Shown here: in pieces, positions 26,122 through 34,868 of the stretch
How the letters are laid out: the number at the start of each line of letters is the position of its first letter
How positions within the stretch are numbered: the stretch's first letter is position 1
NCBI RefSeq assembly: GCF_003731765.1
Contig: NZ_MOAL01000004.1
Span: forward strand, 682,001-746,000
From: Pseudomonas chlororaphis
GTDB lineage: Bacteria; Pseudomonadota; Gammaproteobacteria; Pseudomonadales; Pseudomonadaceae
Reading direction: 5' to 3'
DNA: 64,000 nucleotides
Notes under the pieces: model-generated
What the model was told of the DNA's origin: nothing
Seen by the model: the letters and a program-made list of their open reading frames with translations, nothing else
Database searches by the model: none
Position numbers and translations under genes: made by a program

Positions 26122-26964
26122 TTAAGCGTCGGCGTGGTCCAGCGAGCAGGACAAGGCGCGGTGGGCGTCAGCCTGTTCGAGCAGCGCCTTGGCCTTGGTT
26201 TCGAATGTCAGCACGGCGTCGGCCCCGGCGGCGAAGCGGGTCGGTGGTGTTTCAGCATGGGCGAGTTGCACGATGGCCGTCGCGAGTTTGGCCGGGTCGC
26301 CACTTTGTTGGCCGTTCATGCCGCTCCAGGCGGTGACGGTTTCGCGGGTGCGTTCGGCGTAATCCTTGAGCGTCGGCTCGGCAAAGGTCGTGGAGTCTGT
26401 GGTGAGCAACTCCGTGCGGAAAAAACCGGGTTCCACCAGCATGGTTTTGACACCGTAGGGGGCGATCTCCGGGGCCAGGGATTCCATCCAGCCCTCGATG
26501 CCAAACTTTGCGGCCGCGTAGGCACTGCAGAACACCCCCCCGCTGATGCCAGCGGTGGAGGAGATCGTAAGCAACAGGCCCGAGCGTTGTTTGCGCATCA
26601 CCGGCAGCACCGCGCGGGCGACGTTCATTGGGCCGAACAGCAGTATCTCGATCTGTTGACGAACCTGTTCAGGGCTGAGCTCTTCGAAGAACCCCGCGTA
26701 GAAATACCCGGCATTGTTGACCAGAACGTCGATCCGTCCGAATTTTTCCAGGGTCGCCTGGACGGCCATTTCGGCGTCTTCAGGGCGGGTGACGTCGAGC
26801 TGGAGGGTGAGCAAATCATCGTGACTGCCAATGGCCGCCACGATCTTTTGCGGATCGCGCCCGGTGGCGACCACCGCGTGTCCGGCCTTCAGCGCTGCGC
26901 GGGTCAAGTCTGCGCCCAAGCCGCGTCCGGCACCGGTGATAAGCCAAACCTGTTTGTCTGTCAT
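26122..26964 (-). CDS. SDR family oxidoreductase
   Basis: A 280-residue classical short-chain dehydrogenase/reductase with TGAGRGLG at 10-17, NNAG near 88-91, a Ser in SSTAG and an intact YAAAK active site near 150. It is somewhat longer than the 250-residue norm because of a C-terminal extension after the substrate loop, as in many PF00106 proteins annotated as oxidoreductase or SDR. It is transcribed alone. Substrate not evident. The ribosome site is weak. Confidence 0.87.
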   Translation of the reverse strand: MTDKQVWLITGAGRGLGADLTRAALKAGHAVVATGRDPQKIVAAIGSHDDLLTLQLDVTRPEDAEMAVQATLEKFGRIDVLVNNAGYFYAGFFEELSPEQVRQQIEILLFGPMNVARAVLPVMRKQRSGLLLTISSTAGISGGVFCSAYAAAKFGIEGWMESLAPEIAPYGVKTMLVEPGFFRTELLTTDSTTFAEPTLKDYAERTRETVTAWSGMNGQQSGDPAKLATAIVQLAHAETPPTRFAAGADAVLTFETKAKALLEQADAHRALSCSLDHADA

Positions 26965-27326
26965 AAGGGGGTCTCTGGAAGCTGAGGGGATGGTCTTGCT
27001 CGAAATGCCGCACGCGCGAGGTGAGCATTGCGTAGCCTCGATGTATTTTCAGGGTTCCAGCCCCGGAGGCCTTGCTGGGTTCGCGTCAAAGGTTGCCTAA
27101 AGCAACGGACTTTTCGCGGGGCAGGGTGGGGCATCAAGCCTGAGGGCGTTCAGCCCCCGTGACCTTCCTGGCAATCACCTTGAATCGGGCAAACATTCAC
27201 GCGGATCCGGCAACTGCATCCGCGTTTCACTTCACATACTCCGGCCGAAATCCTGGGGGCCGCCACCGAGATACTGCGGTGGCAGGGCCTGCCAGGGGCG
27301 ATCGACCATGGGTGTGAGTAGTTGAT
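26965..27326. other. Intergenic region between divergent genes
   Basis: 362 bp between the divergent SDR and YkgJ-like genes. No gene, repeat or clear promoter is visible. Confidence 0.5.
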
Positions 27327-28073
27327 ATGCAAGACAACGCTATCCGGTTTGCCTGCAACGGCTGCGGGGTTTGCTGCAAGGGGCGCCTGATTCCATTGAC
27401 CTTGAACGAGACGCGGCAGTGGCTAGGACGGGGCCATGATGTGGCGGTCATCCTGGAGGCCTTCGACGAGTCGAACTGGGTTTCCCAGCCCCAGCAGTAT
27501 GCCCACAGTGCGCGACGAGCCGTGGAGGTCGGCAGCGGCAAGGCGCGTATCCGGGTGGTTGCCGTGCTGGCCGCCAACGCGCTGCGGCAATGCCAGAATC
27601 TCGGTGATGACGACCGCTGCGGTATCTATGACGAGCGGCCATTGGTGTGCCGGATCTACCCGATGGAAATCAATCCGTTCATTGCCCTGCGTCCGGAAAA
27701 CAAGGCGTGTGCTCCTGCTGTTTGGGAGCAAGGCGATATCCTGTTTACCGACCGCATCGTCGACCCGCTTCTGGCTGACCAGGTCGAGCGTTCTCGCCAG
27801 GCCGACCGGGACGACGCCCAGGCCAAGATTACCCTGTGTGAGCTGATGGGGCTGAACGTCGCGGCGTGGAAGGGCGATGCGCTGGCGATTTATCTGCCTG
27901 ATCGGCGGCAACTGCTGGAAGCCCTTGAGCGCTATGACATCGGGTTCACAGCAGCGCCCTGTATGGATTGGAAAGTCCGCGCCGACACCCCGGTGTTGCG
28001 CCGGCAACTGCATCAGTTGGGGGTGGCATTGGACGACCAACTGCCAAGCGCCTACCTCTTTCATCGGTTGTAG
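27327..28073 (+). CDS. YkgJ family cysteine cluster protein
   Basis: A 248-residue protein with the Cys-rich CxxC-type cluster near the N-terminus (FACNGCGVCCKG, residues 8-19), DRCGIYDERPLVCRIYP in the middle (about 99-115) and ACAPAVW further on. The layout fits the YkgJ/CxxCxxCC family, thought to bind zinc or an iron-sulfur cluster. Function in the cell is not established. It is transcribed alone, 289 bp before xdhC. No recognisable transmembrane segment. Confidence 0.84.
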   Translation: MQDNAIRFACNGCGVCCKGRLIPLTLNETRQWLGRGHDVAVILEAFDESNWVSQPQQYAHSARRAVEVGSGKARIRVVAVLAANALRQCQNLGDDDRCGIYDERPLVCRIYPMEINPFIALRPENKACAPAVWEQGDILFTDRIVDPLLADQVERSRQADRDDAQAKITLCELMGLNVAAWKGDALAIYLPDRRQLLEALERYDIGFTAAPCMDWKVRADTPVLRRQLHQLGVALDDQLPSAYLFHRL

Positions 28074-28362
28074 GCGCTGGTACGTCTTGACCACGCCGAG
28101 GCGCGAGATGTGGCTCGTCAGTTTGGGCAGTAGGGTCGCCTGAAATACTTTGTCACAAAGCCTTTTCAGCAGCGTTGCTCGTTGGATTGGGCAATAAAAT
28201 CCGTCAATCAGGCAATCGTCTCGCCGTGACGCGCCCCATACTGGCGGCAATCCCTCAAGCGCATTTACACCGCCGGCCCGGCACGCCAGCGCCAGGGTGT
28301 TCGAGGCTTGCCCACTCCGGTGCAAACGCTGATCAGAGGAACCGCGTCCCGCGACGCAACCC

Positions 28363-29331
28363 ATGAAAAATCTTGATCTGCAGGTTATCCAGCAAGCTTA
28401 TTCGTGGCTCGAACAGGGCCACGGCGTGTGGTTGTGCACGGTGCTTGCGACCTTTGGCTCTGCCCCCAGGGGGCCGGGCTCGCTGCTGGTGGCGTTACCG
28501 TCAGGAGCGTTCTGCGGTTCGCTGTCGGGGGGCTGCGTCGAGGAGGATTTTCTGCAGCGGCTCGGTCGCGACGAGTTTGCCGAGCACAACCAGATCGTGC
28601 GCTATGGCGAAGGTGGGCTGGCCCCCTCGTTGGCGTTGCCCTGTGGTGGCGTGCTCGATGTACTGGTGGAAAGGTTCGAACCCGACTGCACTGCCCGACA
28701 GCATTTCGCGACGCTGCTCGAGGCCTTGCAGGGACGGCACCTGGTGGTGCGTCACGTCACGCTGGGAAGCTGTGTACGACGAAACGAAACCACAGCCAGC
28801 ATCACCGCCCCCGTCGTGATCGATGCCGATCAGGTGCGCATTCGTGTGGGCGCAGCCCAGCGGCTCCTGGTCGCGGGCCTGTCACCGGTGGCCGAGTTCT
28901 GTGCGGGCTTTGCGGTCGCCCTGGGTTACGAAGTGATCGTCTGCGACCCGCGCAGCGAGCTGACCGCGGGCTTCAACATGGCAGGGGTGGAGTTGCTGAA
29001 GATCTTGCCCGCCACCTTCATTGCCCAAGGTGGATGCCATGCGGCCACGGCCATCGTGGCCTTGACCCACGACCCTCGCCTGGACGACCTGACCCTGTTG
29101 GAAGCGGTGAGAACCCCGGCCTTCTACATCGGCGCCATGGGCTCCCGGCGCACCAGTGAAAAACGCCTGGAACGGGTCCAGCGCATTGGCGGCTTGGAGC
29201 CGCAGGTGATCGAACGCATTCATGCGCCCATCGGCCTCAAACTCGGCAGCAAGACCCCGGCAGAGATCGCGCTGGCGGTCATGGCGGACATTGTTCGCGT
29301 AAGCAACAGCGTGGCCCGTGACCAGCTGTAG
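28363..29331 (+). CDS. XdhC family molybdenum-enzyme maturation protein
   Basis: A 322-residue XdhC/CoxF-type protein with the N-terminal XdhC_CoxI domain (LCTVLATFGSAPRGPG near 24-39, GSLSGGCVEED near 52-62) and a C-terminal Rossmann-like domain (LLVAGLSPVAEF near 168). It is closed by AFYIGAMGSRRTSEKR and KTPAEIALAVMADI. XdhC binds and delivers sulfurated molybdenum cofactor to molybdenum hydroxylases. The likely client is the convergent two-subunit hydroxylase encoded at 30,380-33,106. A regulator gene lies between them. Confidence 0.92.
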   Translation: MKNLDLQVIQQAYSWLEQGHGVWLCTVLATFGSAPRGPGSLLVALPSGAFCGSLSGGCVEEDFLQRLGRDEFAEHNQIVRYGEGGLAPSLALPCGGVLDVLVERFEPDCTARQHFATLLEALQGRHLVVRHVTLGSCVRRNETTASITAPVVIDADQVRIRVGAAQRLLVAGLSPVAEFCAGFAVALGYEVIVCDPRSELTAGFNMAGVELLKILPATFIAQGGCHAATAIVALTHDPRLDDLTLLEAVRTPAFYIGAMGSRRTSEKRLERVQRIGGLEPQVIERIHAPIGLKLGSKTPAEIALAVMADIVRVSNSVARDQL

Positions 29332-29358
29332 ACCTGATATTTCCAAGGAGGCGTAACC

Positions 29359-30270
29359 GTGCAAGCTGATTTCAAAATCAACCCGAGCGTCAGCGATACC
29401 CGTCGTCTTGCTGACATGGTGAGCCAAATGCTGCGCAGCGAGGGTGACCAAGTCACCGCTATCCCCGGCTTGAGCCTGCATCGGCGTAAATTGGCGACCA
29501 CGCCGGTGCATTGTGTTTACGGCCTGGGCATCGGCGTCACGGTGCAAGGGTGCAAGCAAGTCATCGTCGGGGAGGACGTGCTGACTTATGGCCCCGGCCA
29601 GTCGATGGTCACCAGCCTCGATTTACCGGTCATTTCCCATGTGATCCAGGCCAGCATCGCCAAACCCTTTCTGGGCCTGATGCTGACATTCGACAACGCC
29701 ATGGTGATGCAACTCGCCCAGCGCATGCAGTTGTCGCAGCGCATGAAAGATGGCTGCTTTCGTCCGCTGACCGTGCAGGCCCTGGATGTCGGCGTGCTGT
29801 GTGCGCTGGAGCGTTTGCTGGGGCTGCTCAGCGAGCCGGCACTGCTTGAAACCCTGGCACCCTTGATCAAGGAAGAAATCATCGCTCGCCTGCTCAGCGG
29901 TGCCCATGGTGCGCAGTTGCTGCAGGTGGTCACGGCGGGCTCGCCCAGCCAGCACATCGCCAAGACCGTGGCCTGGTTGAAGCTGAATTTTCGCCAGGCC
30001 TTGCGCATGGATGATTTGGCGGCCATTGCGCACATGAGTCCGTCCACCTTTCGCCAGCATTTTCGCGTGGTCACCGGCATGAGCCCGTTGCAGTACCAGA
30101 AACAGCTGAGGCTGCAAGCGGCTCGCCAGTTGATGTTGAGCCAGAATGTCGATGCCAGCAGTGCGGGCGGGCTGGTGGGTTACGAAAGCTCATCGCAGTT
30201 CAGTCGCGAGTACAGCCGCCTGTTTGGCGAGCCGCCGCAACGGGACATCCGGCGGATGCGCTTGCAATGA
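29359..30270 (+). CDS. AraC family transcriptional regulator (AraC_N type)
   Basis: A 303-residue regulator with an N-terminal AraC_N cupin-like domain (TPVHCVYGLGIGVTVQGCKQ near 50-69) and a C-terminal double HTH (MDDLAAIAHMSPSTFRQHF near 215-233; GYESSSQFSREYSRLFG near 272-288). It starts at GTG 29359, supported by AAGGAGG at 29345-29351. It follows xdhC by 27 bp and is probably cotranscribed. It may control the adjacent molybdenum hydroxylase genes, whose operon converges on it. Effector unknown. Confidence 0.88.
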   Translation: MQADFKINPSVSDTRRLADMVSQMLRSEGDQVTAIPGLSLHRRKLATTPVHCVYGLGIGVTVQGCKQVIVGEDVLTYGPGQSMVTSLDLPVISHVIQASIAKPFLGLMLTFDNAMVMQLAQRMQLSQRMKDGCFRPLTVQALDVGVLCALERLLGLLSEPALLETLAPLIKEEIIARLLSGAHGAQLLQVVTAGSPSQHIAKTVAWLKLNFRQALRMDDLAAIAHMSPSTFRQHFRVVTGMSPLQYQKQLRLQAARQLMLSQNVDASSAGGLVGYESSSQFSREYSRLFGEPPQRDIRRMRLQ

Positions 30271-30275
30271 ATCTC

Positions 30276-30298
30276 GATGGGCAGGAGGCCGGCCCATC
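30276..30298 (+). terminator. Possible hairpin terminator
   Basis: A 7-bp stem GATGGGC / GCCCATC with a 9-nt loop just after the AraC stop, followed by TTCCCTCC rather than a T-run. Weak candidate. Confidence 0.35.
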
Positions 30299-30379
30299 TT
30301 CCCTCCAATAGGTTCGGCCTCCGCCCGTTTCTCAGGGTGGGTCGAAGCGTCGCTCCGGGGGCGTTAACCTCCGCAGTCA

Positions 30380-32620
30380 TCACCCCAGCTTGAAAGGCAA
30401 TTGACGTATCGGCTGCCCGGTGAGGCTCGCGATCGCATTGGCGAAGGCGGGTGCCAACGGTGGCAGGCCGGGTTCACCCATGCCCGTGGGCGGTTCTGCG
30501 CTTGGCACCAGGTGCACGGCAAACTCCGGCATGTCGGTGATGCGCGGCACACTGAAGTCCGCGAAGTTGCTCTGTTGCACCACCCCATCCTTCAAGGTGA
30601 TGGCGCCTCCCGGCAGGCACATCGACAAGCCCATCAGGGCCGCGCCTTGCACCTGGGCCTCGACGCTGCGCGGGTTGACCACCAGGTTGCAGTGAACGCC
30701 GGCGGTCACTTGGTGCAGCACTGGGCGGCCGTCCTGCACCGAGGCTTCCACGACATAGGCCACCACCGAACTGAACGACTCGTGAACCGCCACGCCCCAG
30801 GCGCGACCAGCCGGCAGTTGGCGTTTGCCGTAGCCGCTCTTGTCCACCGCCAATTGCAGCGCCGCACTATGGCGTGGGCGTTGATCGGCAAACAGCTTCA
30901 TCCGGTAAGCCACGGGGTCCTGTCGAGTGGTGCGGGCGATCTCATCGATCAAGGTCTCCATCACGAAGGCCGTGTGGGTGGACCCCACGCTGCGCCACCA
31001 CAGCACCGGCACGTTGAGTTTCGGGTGGTGCACCGTCAGGCGCATCGGCAGCGGATAAGGGTCGCGCATGCCTTCAGTCGCCGTGGGATCAATGCCGTTT
31101 TTCACCCGGCCGCCGAACATGGTGCCCGAGATGATCGACTGTCCGACCAGCACGTGGTCCCAGGCCAGCACTTGGCCGTTATCGTCGAAACCGATGTGCG
31201 CGCGGTGCAGGTGCATAGGGCGGTAATAGCCGCCCTTGATGTCGTCCTCGCGGCTCCACAGGGTGCGCACCGGCACCGTCAAACCGGCGCTTTGCGCCGC
31301 CTTGGCCACCTCGCAGGCCAGCACCACAATGTCGCAGGTGGCGATGCCGCGTCGGCCAAAACCGCCGCCCGCGGTCTGCACGTTGATCTGTACCTGCTCG
31401 GGCTTGAGGTTGAGCACCCGTGCCGCCGCGGCGCCGTCGGCGCCGGCAAACTGGGTGCCGACCCACAATTCGGCGCGCCCAGCGGACAGCTGTACGGTGC
31501 AGTTCAGCGGTTCCATGGGGGCATGGGCCAGGTACGGGAACAGGAACTCGGCTTCCAACTGATGCGGTGCGCTGGCCAGCGGCGTCATGTCCGCCTCGAA
31601 ATGGCGCGGGCCCGGGCGGCCAGCCAGTTCGCGGTAGTCGGCCAACTGACGCTCGCTGTCGACCTTCTCTACGTTCGCGGTGTCCCACTGCAGCTTGAGG
31701 GCATCGCGCCCTTGCTTGGCCTGCCAGTAGCCCAGCGCCACGACCGCTACACCTTCGGCGCCACCGTCCAGCGGCACCCGCAGCACCGCCTTCACGCCCT
31801 GGATCGCCCGTGCCGCGCTGTCATCCAGCGAGGCGATTTTGGCGCCGAACACCGGTGGGCGAGCCACCACGGCGGTGAGTTGCCCGGGCAGGCCCATGTC
31901 GATGCCGAAGGCCTGCTGGCCACTGCTCTTGGCCTTGGCATCGATGCGCGTCGTGGCATGGCCAATGATGCGGAAGTCCTTGGGGTCTTTGAGGGTGATC
32001 TGTTCAGGCACCGGCAGTGCCATCGCCGCCTCGGCCAGTTCACCGTAGCTCGCTGTGCGGCCGCCGGGGCCCAGTACCTTGCCGGCTTGTGTGCTCAGGC
32101 TCGCCACGTCCAGGTTCCAGCGTGCGGCCGCTGCCGAGAGCAGCATGGCGCGAGCGCGGGCACCCAGTTCGCGGTATTGGGTGTAGCTGTTCTTGATCGA
32201 GTTGGAGCCGCCGGTCAGGTGCATGCCGAAGAGCGGGTCCTGGTAGGCGATGTCGCTGCTGCCATTGCGGCTGCGCACCAGGCTCCAGTCGGCATCCAGC
32301 TCTTCGGCGAGGATCATCGGCAGGCCGGTCTGTACACCTTGGCCGAACTCCAGGCGGTTGAGGGTCACGGTGACTTCACCGTTCGACGCGATGTGCACGA
32401 ACGCAGAGGGCTGCTGATTCGGCTTCAGTGCTGCTGCGGCGTCACCGCCAGCGCTTTGCGCCAGGGCCAGGTGGGGAAATGCCCCCAGGGCTAGGCCGCC
32501 CACACCGAGGATTTTGAGGAAGCTGCGGCGCGGCAGAGTGGCAGGGCCATCGGCCTGGTCGCGTTCAAGCATGTGTTGCAAGGCGCGCGGAAGCTCGTCC
32601 GGGAAGATGTCGTTCAGCAT
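30380..32620 (-). CDS. Molybdopterin-binding subunit, isoquinoline oxidoreductase (IorB) type
   Basis: A 746-residue large subunit of the xanthine dehydrogenase family in the Tat-exported IorB/aldehyde-dehydrogenase arrangement. A twin-arginine signal is at residues 31-36 (RRSFLK), followed by a hydrophobic run to about 55. The molybdopterin domains carry GGGFGRRG near 415-422, and the active-site Glu lies in GMGEPGLPP near 707-715. Such enzymes hydroxylate N-heterocycles or aldehydes in the periplasm using a partner 2Fe-2S subunit, encoded 12 bp upstream. CGGAG precedes the ATG. Exact substrate unknown. Confidence 0.93.
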   Translation of the reverse strand: MLNDIFPDELPRALQHMLERDQADGPATLPRRSFLKILGVGGLALGAFPHLALAQSAGGDAAAALKPNQQPSAFVHIASNGEVTVTLNRLEFGQGVQTGLPMILAEELDADWSLVRSRNGSSDIAYQDPLFGMHLTGGSNSIKNSYTQYRELGARARAMLLSAAAARWNLDVASLSTQAGKVLGPGGRTASYGELAEAAMALPVPEQITLKDPKDFRIIGHATTRIDAKAKSSGQQAFGIDMGLPGQLTAVVARPPVFGAKIASLDDSAARAIQGVKAVLRVPLDGGAEGVAVVALGYWQAKQGRDALKLQWDTANVEKVDSERQLADYRELAGRPGPRHFEADMTPLASAPHQLEAEFLFPYLAHAPMEPLNCTVQLSAGRAELWVGTQFAGADGAAAARVLNLKPEQVQINVQTAGGGFGRRGIATCDIVVLACEVAKAAQSAGLTVPVRTLWSREDDIKGGYYRPMHLHRAHIGFDDNGQVLAWDHVLVGQSIISGTMFGGRVKNGIDPTATEGMRDPYPLPMRLTVHHPKLNVPVLWWRSVGSTHTAFVMETLIDEIARTTRQDPVAYRMKLFADQRPRHSAALQLAVDKSGYGKRQLPAGRAWGVAVHESFSSVVAYVVEASVQDGRPVLHQVTAGVHCNLVVNPRSVEAQVQGAALMGLSMCLPGGAITLKDGVVQQSNFADFSVPRITDMPEFAVHLVPSAEPPTGMGEPGLPPLAPAFANAIASLTGQPIRQLPFKLG

Positions 32621-32632
32621 GGTGGGCTCCGA

Positions 32633-33106
32633 TCAGGCCAGGGTTTTCGCAGCATCCGCCACCGCTGCGCGGATACGGGCGTAAGTGCCACAGCGGCAGA
32701 TGTTGCCGGCCATGGCCGAGTCGATCTCCGCGGCCGTTGGCTGCTTGCCTTTGGGTTGGGCCTTGAGAAACGCCGTCGCGCTCATGATTTGGCCGCTCTG
32801 GCAGTAGCCGCATTGGGCCACGTCATGCTTGACCCAGGCCTCGTGCACGGCGGTACCGACCGGGTCGCTGCCATCGGTGGCGGCTTCGATGGTGGTGATC
32901 TTCCGGCCTTCGGCGACGGCGATAGGCGTGACGCAAGAGCGAATGGCCTGGCCATCCAGGTGAACGGTGCACGCACCGCACAAGGCGGCGCCGCAGCCGA
33001 ACTTGGTGCCGGTCATGCCCAGCGTGTCGCGCAAGGCCCAAAGAATCGGGGTGCCAGGGTCGACGTCAACCTTGTACTCACGTCCATTGATGTTGAGGGC
33101 GCTCAT
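32633..33106 (-). CDS. 2Fe-2S subunit, isoquinoline oxidoreductase (IorA) type
   Basis: A 157-residue ferredoxin-like subunit with two 2Fe-2S clusters. The plant-type site is GCGAALCGACTVHLDG (about 37-52) with an upstream Cys cluster; the second, in the alpha-helical domain, is CGYCQSGQ (about 97-104) and CRCGTY (about 137-142). Typical length for IorA. It passes electrons from the molybdopterin subunit to an acceptor, probably a cytochrome, and lacks its own Tat signal, so export would be as a complex with the large subunit. Confidence 0.94.
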   Translation of the reverse strand: MSALNINGREYKVDVDPGTPILWALRDTLGMTGTKFGCGAALCGACTVHLDGQAIRSCVTPIAVAEGRKITTIEAATDGSDPVGTAVHEAWVKHDVAQCGYCQSGQIMSATAFLKAQPKGKQPTAAEIDSAMAGNICRCGTYARIRAAVADAAKTLA

Positions 33107-33435
33107 AAGGGGTAGCTCTCCGTGAACAAGTTGGATCAGTGTTTCGAAATGACGTTAGTCGAACGACCTACGGCCTTGGCTGCCGATGGCAGGAGGCGTC
33201 TTCACCAGGGGCTTGAAGAGGGGCGGTTGATGGAGGTGTGCAGCCCGCCCAGGGCAATGCCGACTCAGCCAGCCTGCTGTTCAACTATAGGGCGGGATGT
33301 TCGGGTTCGATTGCCTGATCTGCTGCAATTATTGCCCAATCGACCGAAATGGCAGGGCGGCGTTGAGCGTCATCAGCGACGGGTTTGGGGGCAAGGTAGG
33401 GGGCGCTGTTGCAGCGCGAGTGGGCGTCAAGGGCA
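33107..33435. other. Intergenic region upstream of iorA-like gene
   Basis: About 330 bp between the hydroxylase operon start and the porin's 3' hairpin. It must hold the hydroxylase promoter (minus strand). I could not single out a confident -35/-10 pair. Confidence 0.4.
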
Positions 33436-33464
33436 CACTGGATGACGATGCGCGTCATCCAGTG
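33436..33464 (-). terminator. Strong hairpin after OprD porin gene
   Basis: A perfect 12-bp stem, CACTGGATGACG / CGTCATCCAGTG, with a 5-nt loop. It begins 10 bp after the porin stop codon. It lacks a long T-run but its strength and place fit the end of the aminotransferase-MFS-porin unit. Confidence 0.6.
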
Positions 33465-33473
33465 CCCCGGATT

Positions 33474-34805
33474 TTACAGAATGTTCAGCGGGTAGCTGAC
33501 GATCACGCGGTGTTCATCGCTGTCGCGCTGGGTGGTCACTTCGGTGCGCAGCGAGGCATGGCGCAGGGCGATGCTCAGGTCTTTCAGCGGCCCTTGTTGA
33601 ATGACGTAGCTCACCGTCAGGTTGCGTTCCCACTCGCTTTTGTCGCCCGTCGGGGTGCGGATGTTCGAGCCACTTTCGTACATGCCCATAAAGCTCAAGC
33701 CGGGAACCCCGACCTTGGCAAAGTCGTAGCCGTAGCGAACCTGCCAAGTGGTTTCACCGGCACGCTGGAACTTGCCGATCATCGACTCCGTCATGAAGTA
33801 GGCGGTCGAGCCGTCGCCCTGGTTCAACCACACCGCGTCGCTGTCGCCGCTGACTTGTTGCAGGCCGGCGGCCAGGGTGTGGCCGTTGACCAGGTAGGTG
33901 AATTGCACGCTGCTCAGGCGGCTGTCGACTTTGCCCTTGGTCACGCTGTCGCCGTAATAGCCGAAGGTGTAGAAATCCGGGTCATGGCCGTTGGCGCCGT
34001 CGGAGCGGTTGTCGAAGTGGCGCAGGTCGGTGCGCAGGGTGCCCGGGCCAATCTGCCAGTCGTATTTGAGGCCCAGGAAGTGCTGTTTGTAGAAGTCCTG
34101 CAAGTTGCCGTAGTAGTACTGCAAGGTCAGGTCCTTGCTGGCTTTGTAGTCCACGCCGCCGTAGTAGAACTTGTTGACGAACTGGCCGGTCTGCGCGTTG
34201 TTCGCGCCGGGAATGGACAGGCCCATCTGGTTGCTCGAACCGCGTCCTTTGACGTGCTCCAACTGGCCCAGGGTGAAGGTGAAGTTGTCCAGGTCCTTGG
34301 ACTGGATCTGCCCGCCGTTGAAGGTTTGCTGGAGCATACGGTCGGTGGACATCACCACCGGCAGCATCGGCACTAGGGTGCCGTACTTCAGTTCGGTATT
34401 GGCGAACTTGGCCTTGGCGGTCAGGCCCAGGCTGCCGAACTCATCCACCGCGCGGCCGTCGCTGTCGGTCGGGAACACGTTGCCGTTGAAGGCGGTGCTT
34501 TGCGGGTTGTAGTGCCGGCCTTTGCCGGAGTCCAGGCGCACCCCGAACATGCCGATGGCATCCACGCCGAACCCGACCGTGCCCTGGGTGTACCCGGACT
34601 GGAAGTTGGCGATAAAACCCTGGCCCCATTCCTGGGTGTAGTTGGGGGCGGCCGCGCCGCTGCGGTTGTCGGCATTACTGAAAAAATTGCGGGCCAGCAC
34701 GCTGAGCTTGCTGTCTTCCACCAGGCCGGCGGCAAAGCCCTGTTGAGCGATGAGCAAGCCGCAAAGACCGGCCGCTACTTTAGGTGCGCGATTGAAAAGC
34801 TCCAT
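33474..34805 (-). CDS. OprD family outer-membrane porin
   Basis: A 443-residue porin of the OprD/OccD-OccK family. It has a signal peptide (hydrophobic segment KVAAGLCGLLIAQQGFAAG, residues 9-27), a mature N-terminus with FFSNADNRSG and SGYTQGTVGFGVDAIGMFG, and about 18 beta-strands to the end. These porins take up small carboxylates, amino acids or peptides. The ATG at 34805 is chosen because GGGGA precedes it by nine bases; three upstream in-frame ATGs would lengthen the signal region. It follows the MFS gene by 63 bp, so it may share the aminotransferase operon. Confidence 0.9.
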   Translation of the reverse strand: MELFNRAPKVAAGLCGLLIAQQGFAAGLVEDSKLSVLARNFFSNADNRSGAAAPNYTQEWGQGFIANFQSGYTQGTVGFGVDAIGMFGVRLDSGKGRHYNPQSTAFNGNVFPTDSDGRAVDEFGSLGLTAKAKFANTELKYGTLVPMLPVVMSTDRMLQQTFNGGQIQSKDLDNFTFTLGQLEHVKGRGSSNQMGLSIPGANNAQTGQFVNKFYYGGVDYKASKDLTLQYYYGNLQDFYKQHFLGLKYDWQIGPGTLRTDLRHFDNRSDGANGHDPDFYTFGYYGDSVTKGKVDSRLSSVQFTYLVNGHTLAAGLQQVSGDSDAVWLNQGDGSTAYFMTESMIGKFQRAGETTWQVRYGYDFAKVGVPGLSFMGMYESGSNIRTPTGDKSEWERNLTVSYVIQQGPLKDLSIALRHASLRTEVTTQRDSDEHRVIVSYPLNIL

Positions 34806-34868
34806 CGGAGTCATCCCCATGAGTTGTCGAGTGTGGTGAGAGGCAGTCAAAAGCGGCAGTCAGGTTTT

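Noticed and set aside
30401-32494. 697-codon open frame antisense to the molybdopterin subunit gene
   Set aside because: The minus-strand gene has a Tat signal, cofactor motifs and a ribosome site; the plus-strand frame has none and is low-complexity His/Gln/Arg.
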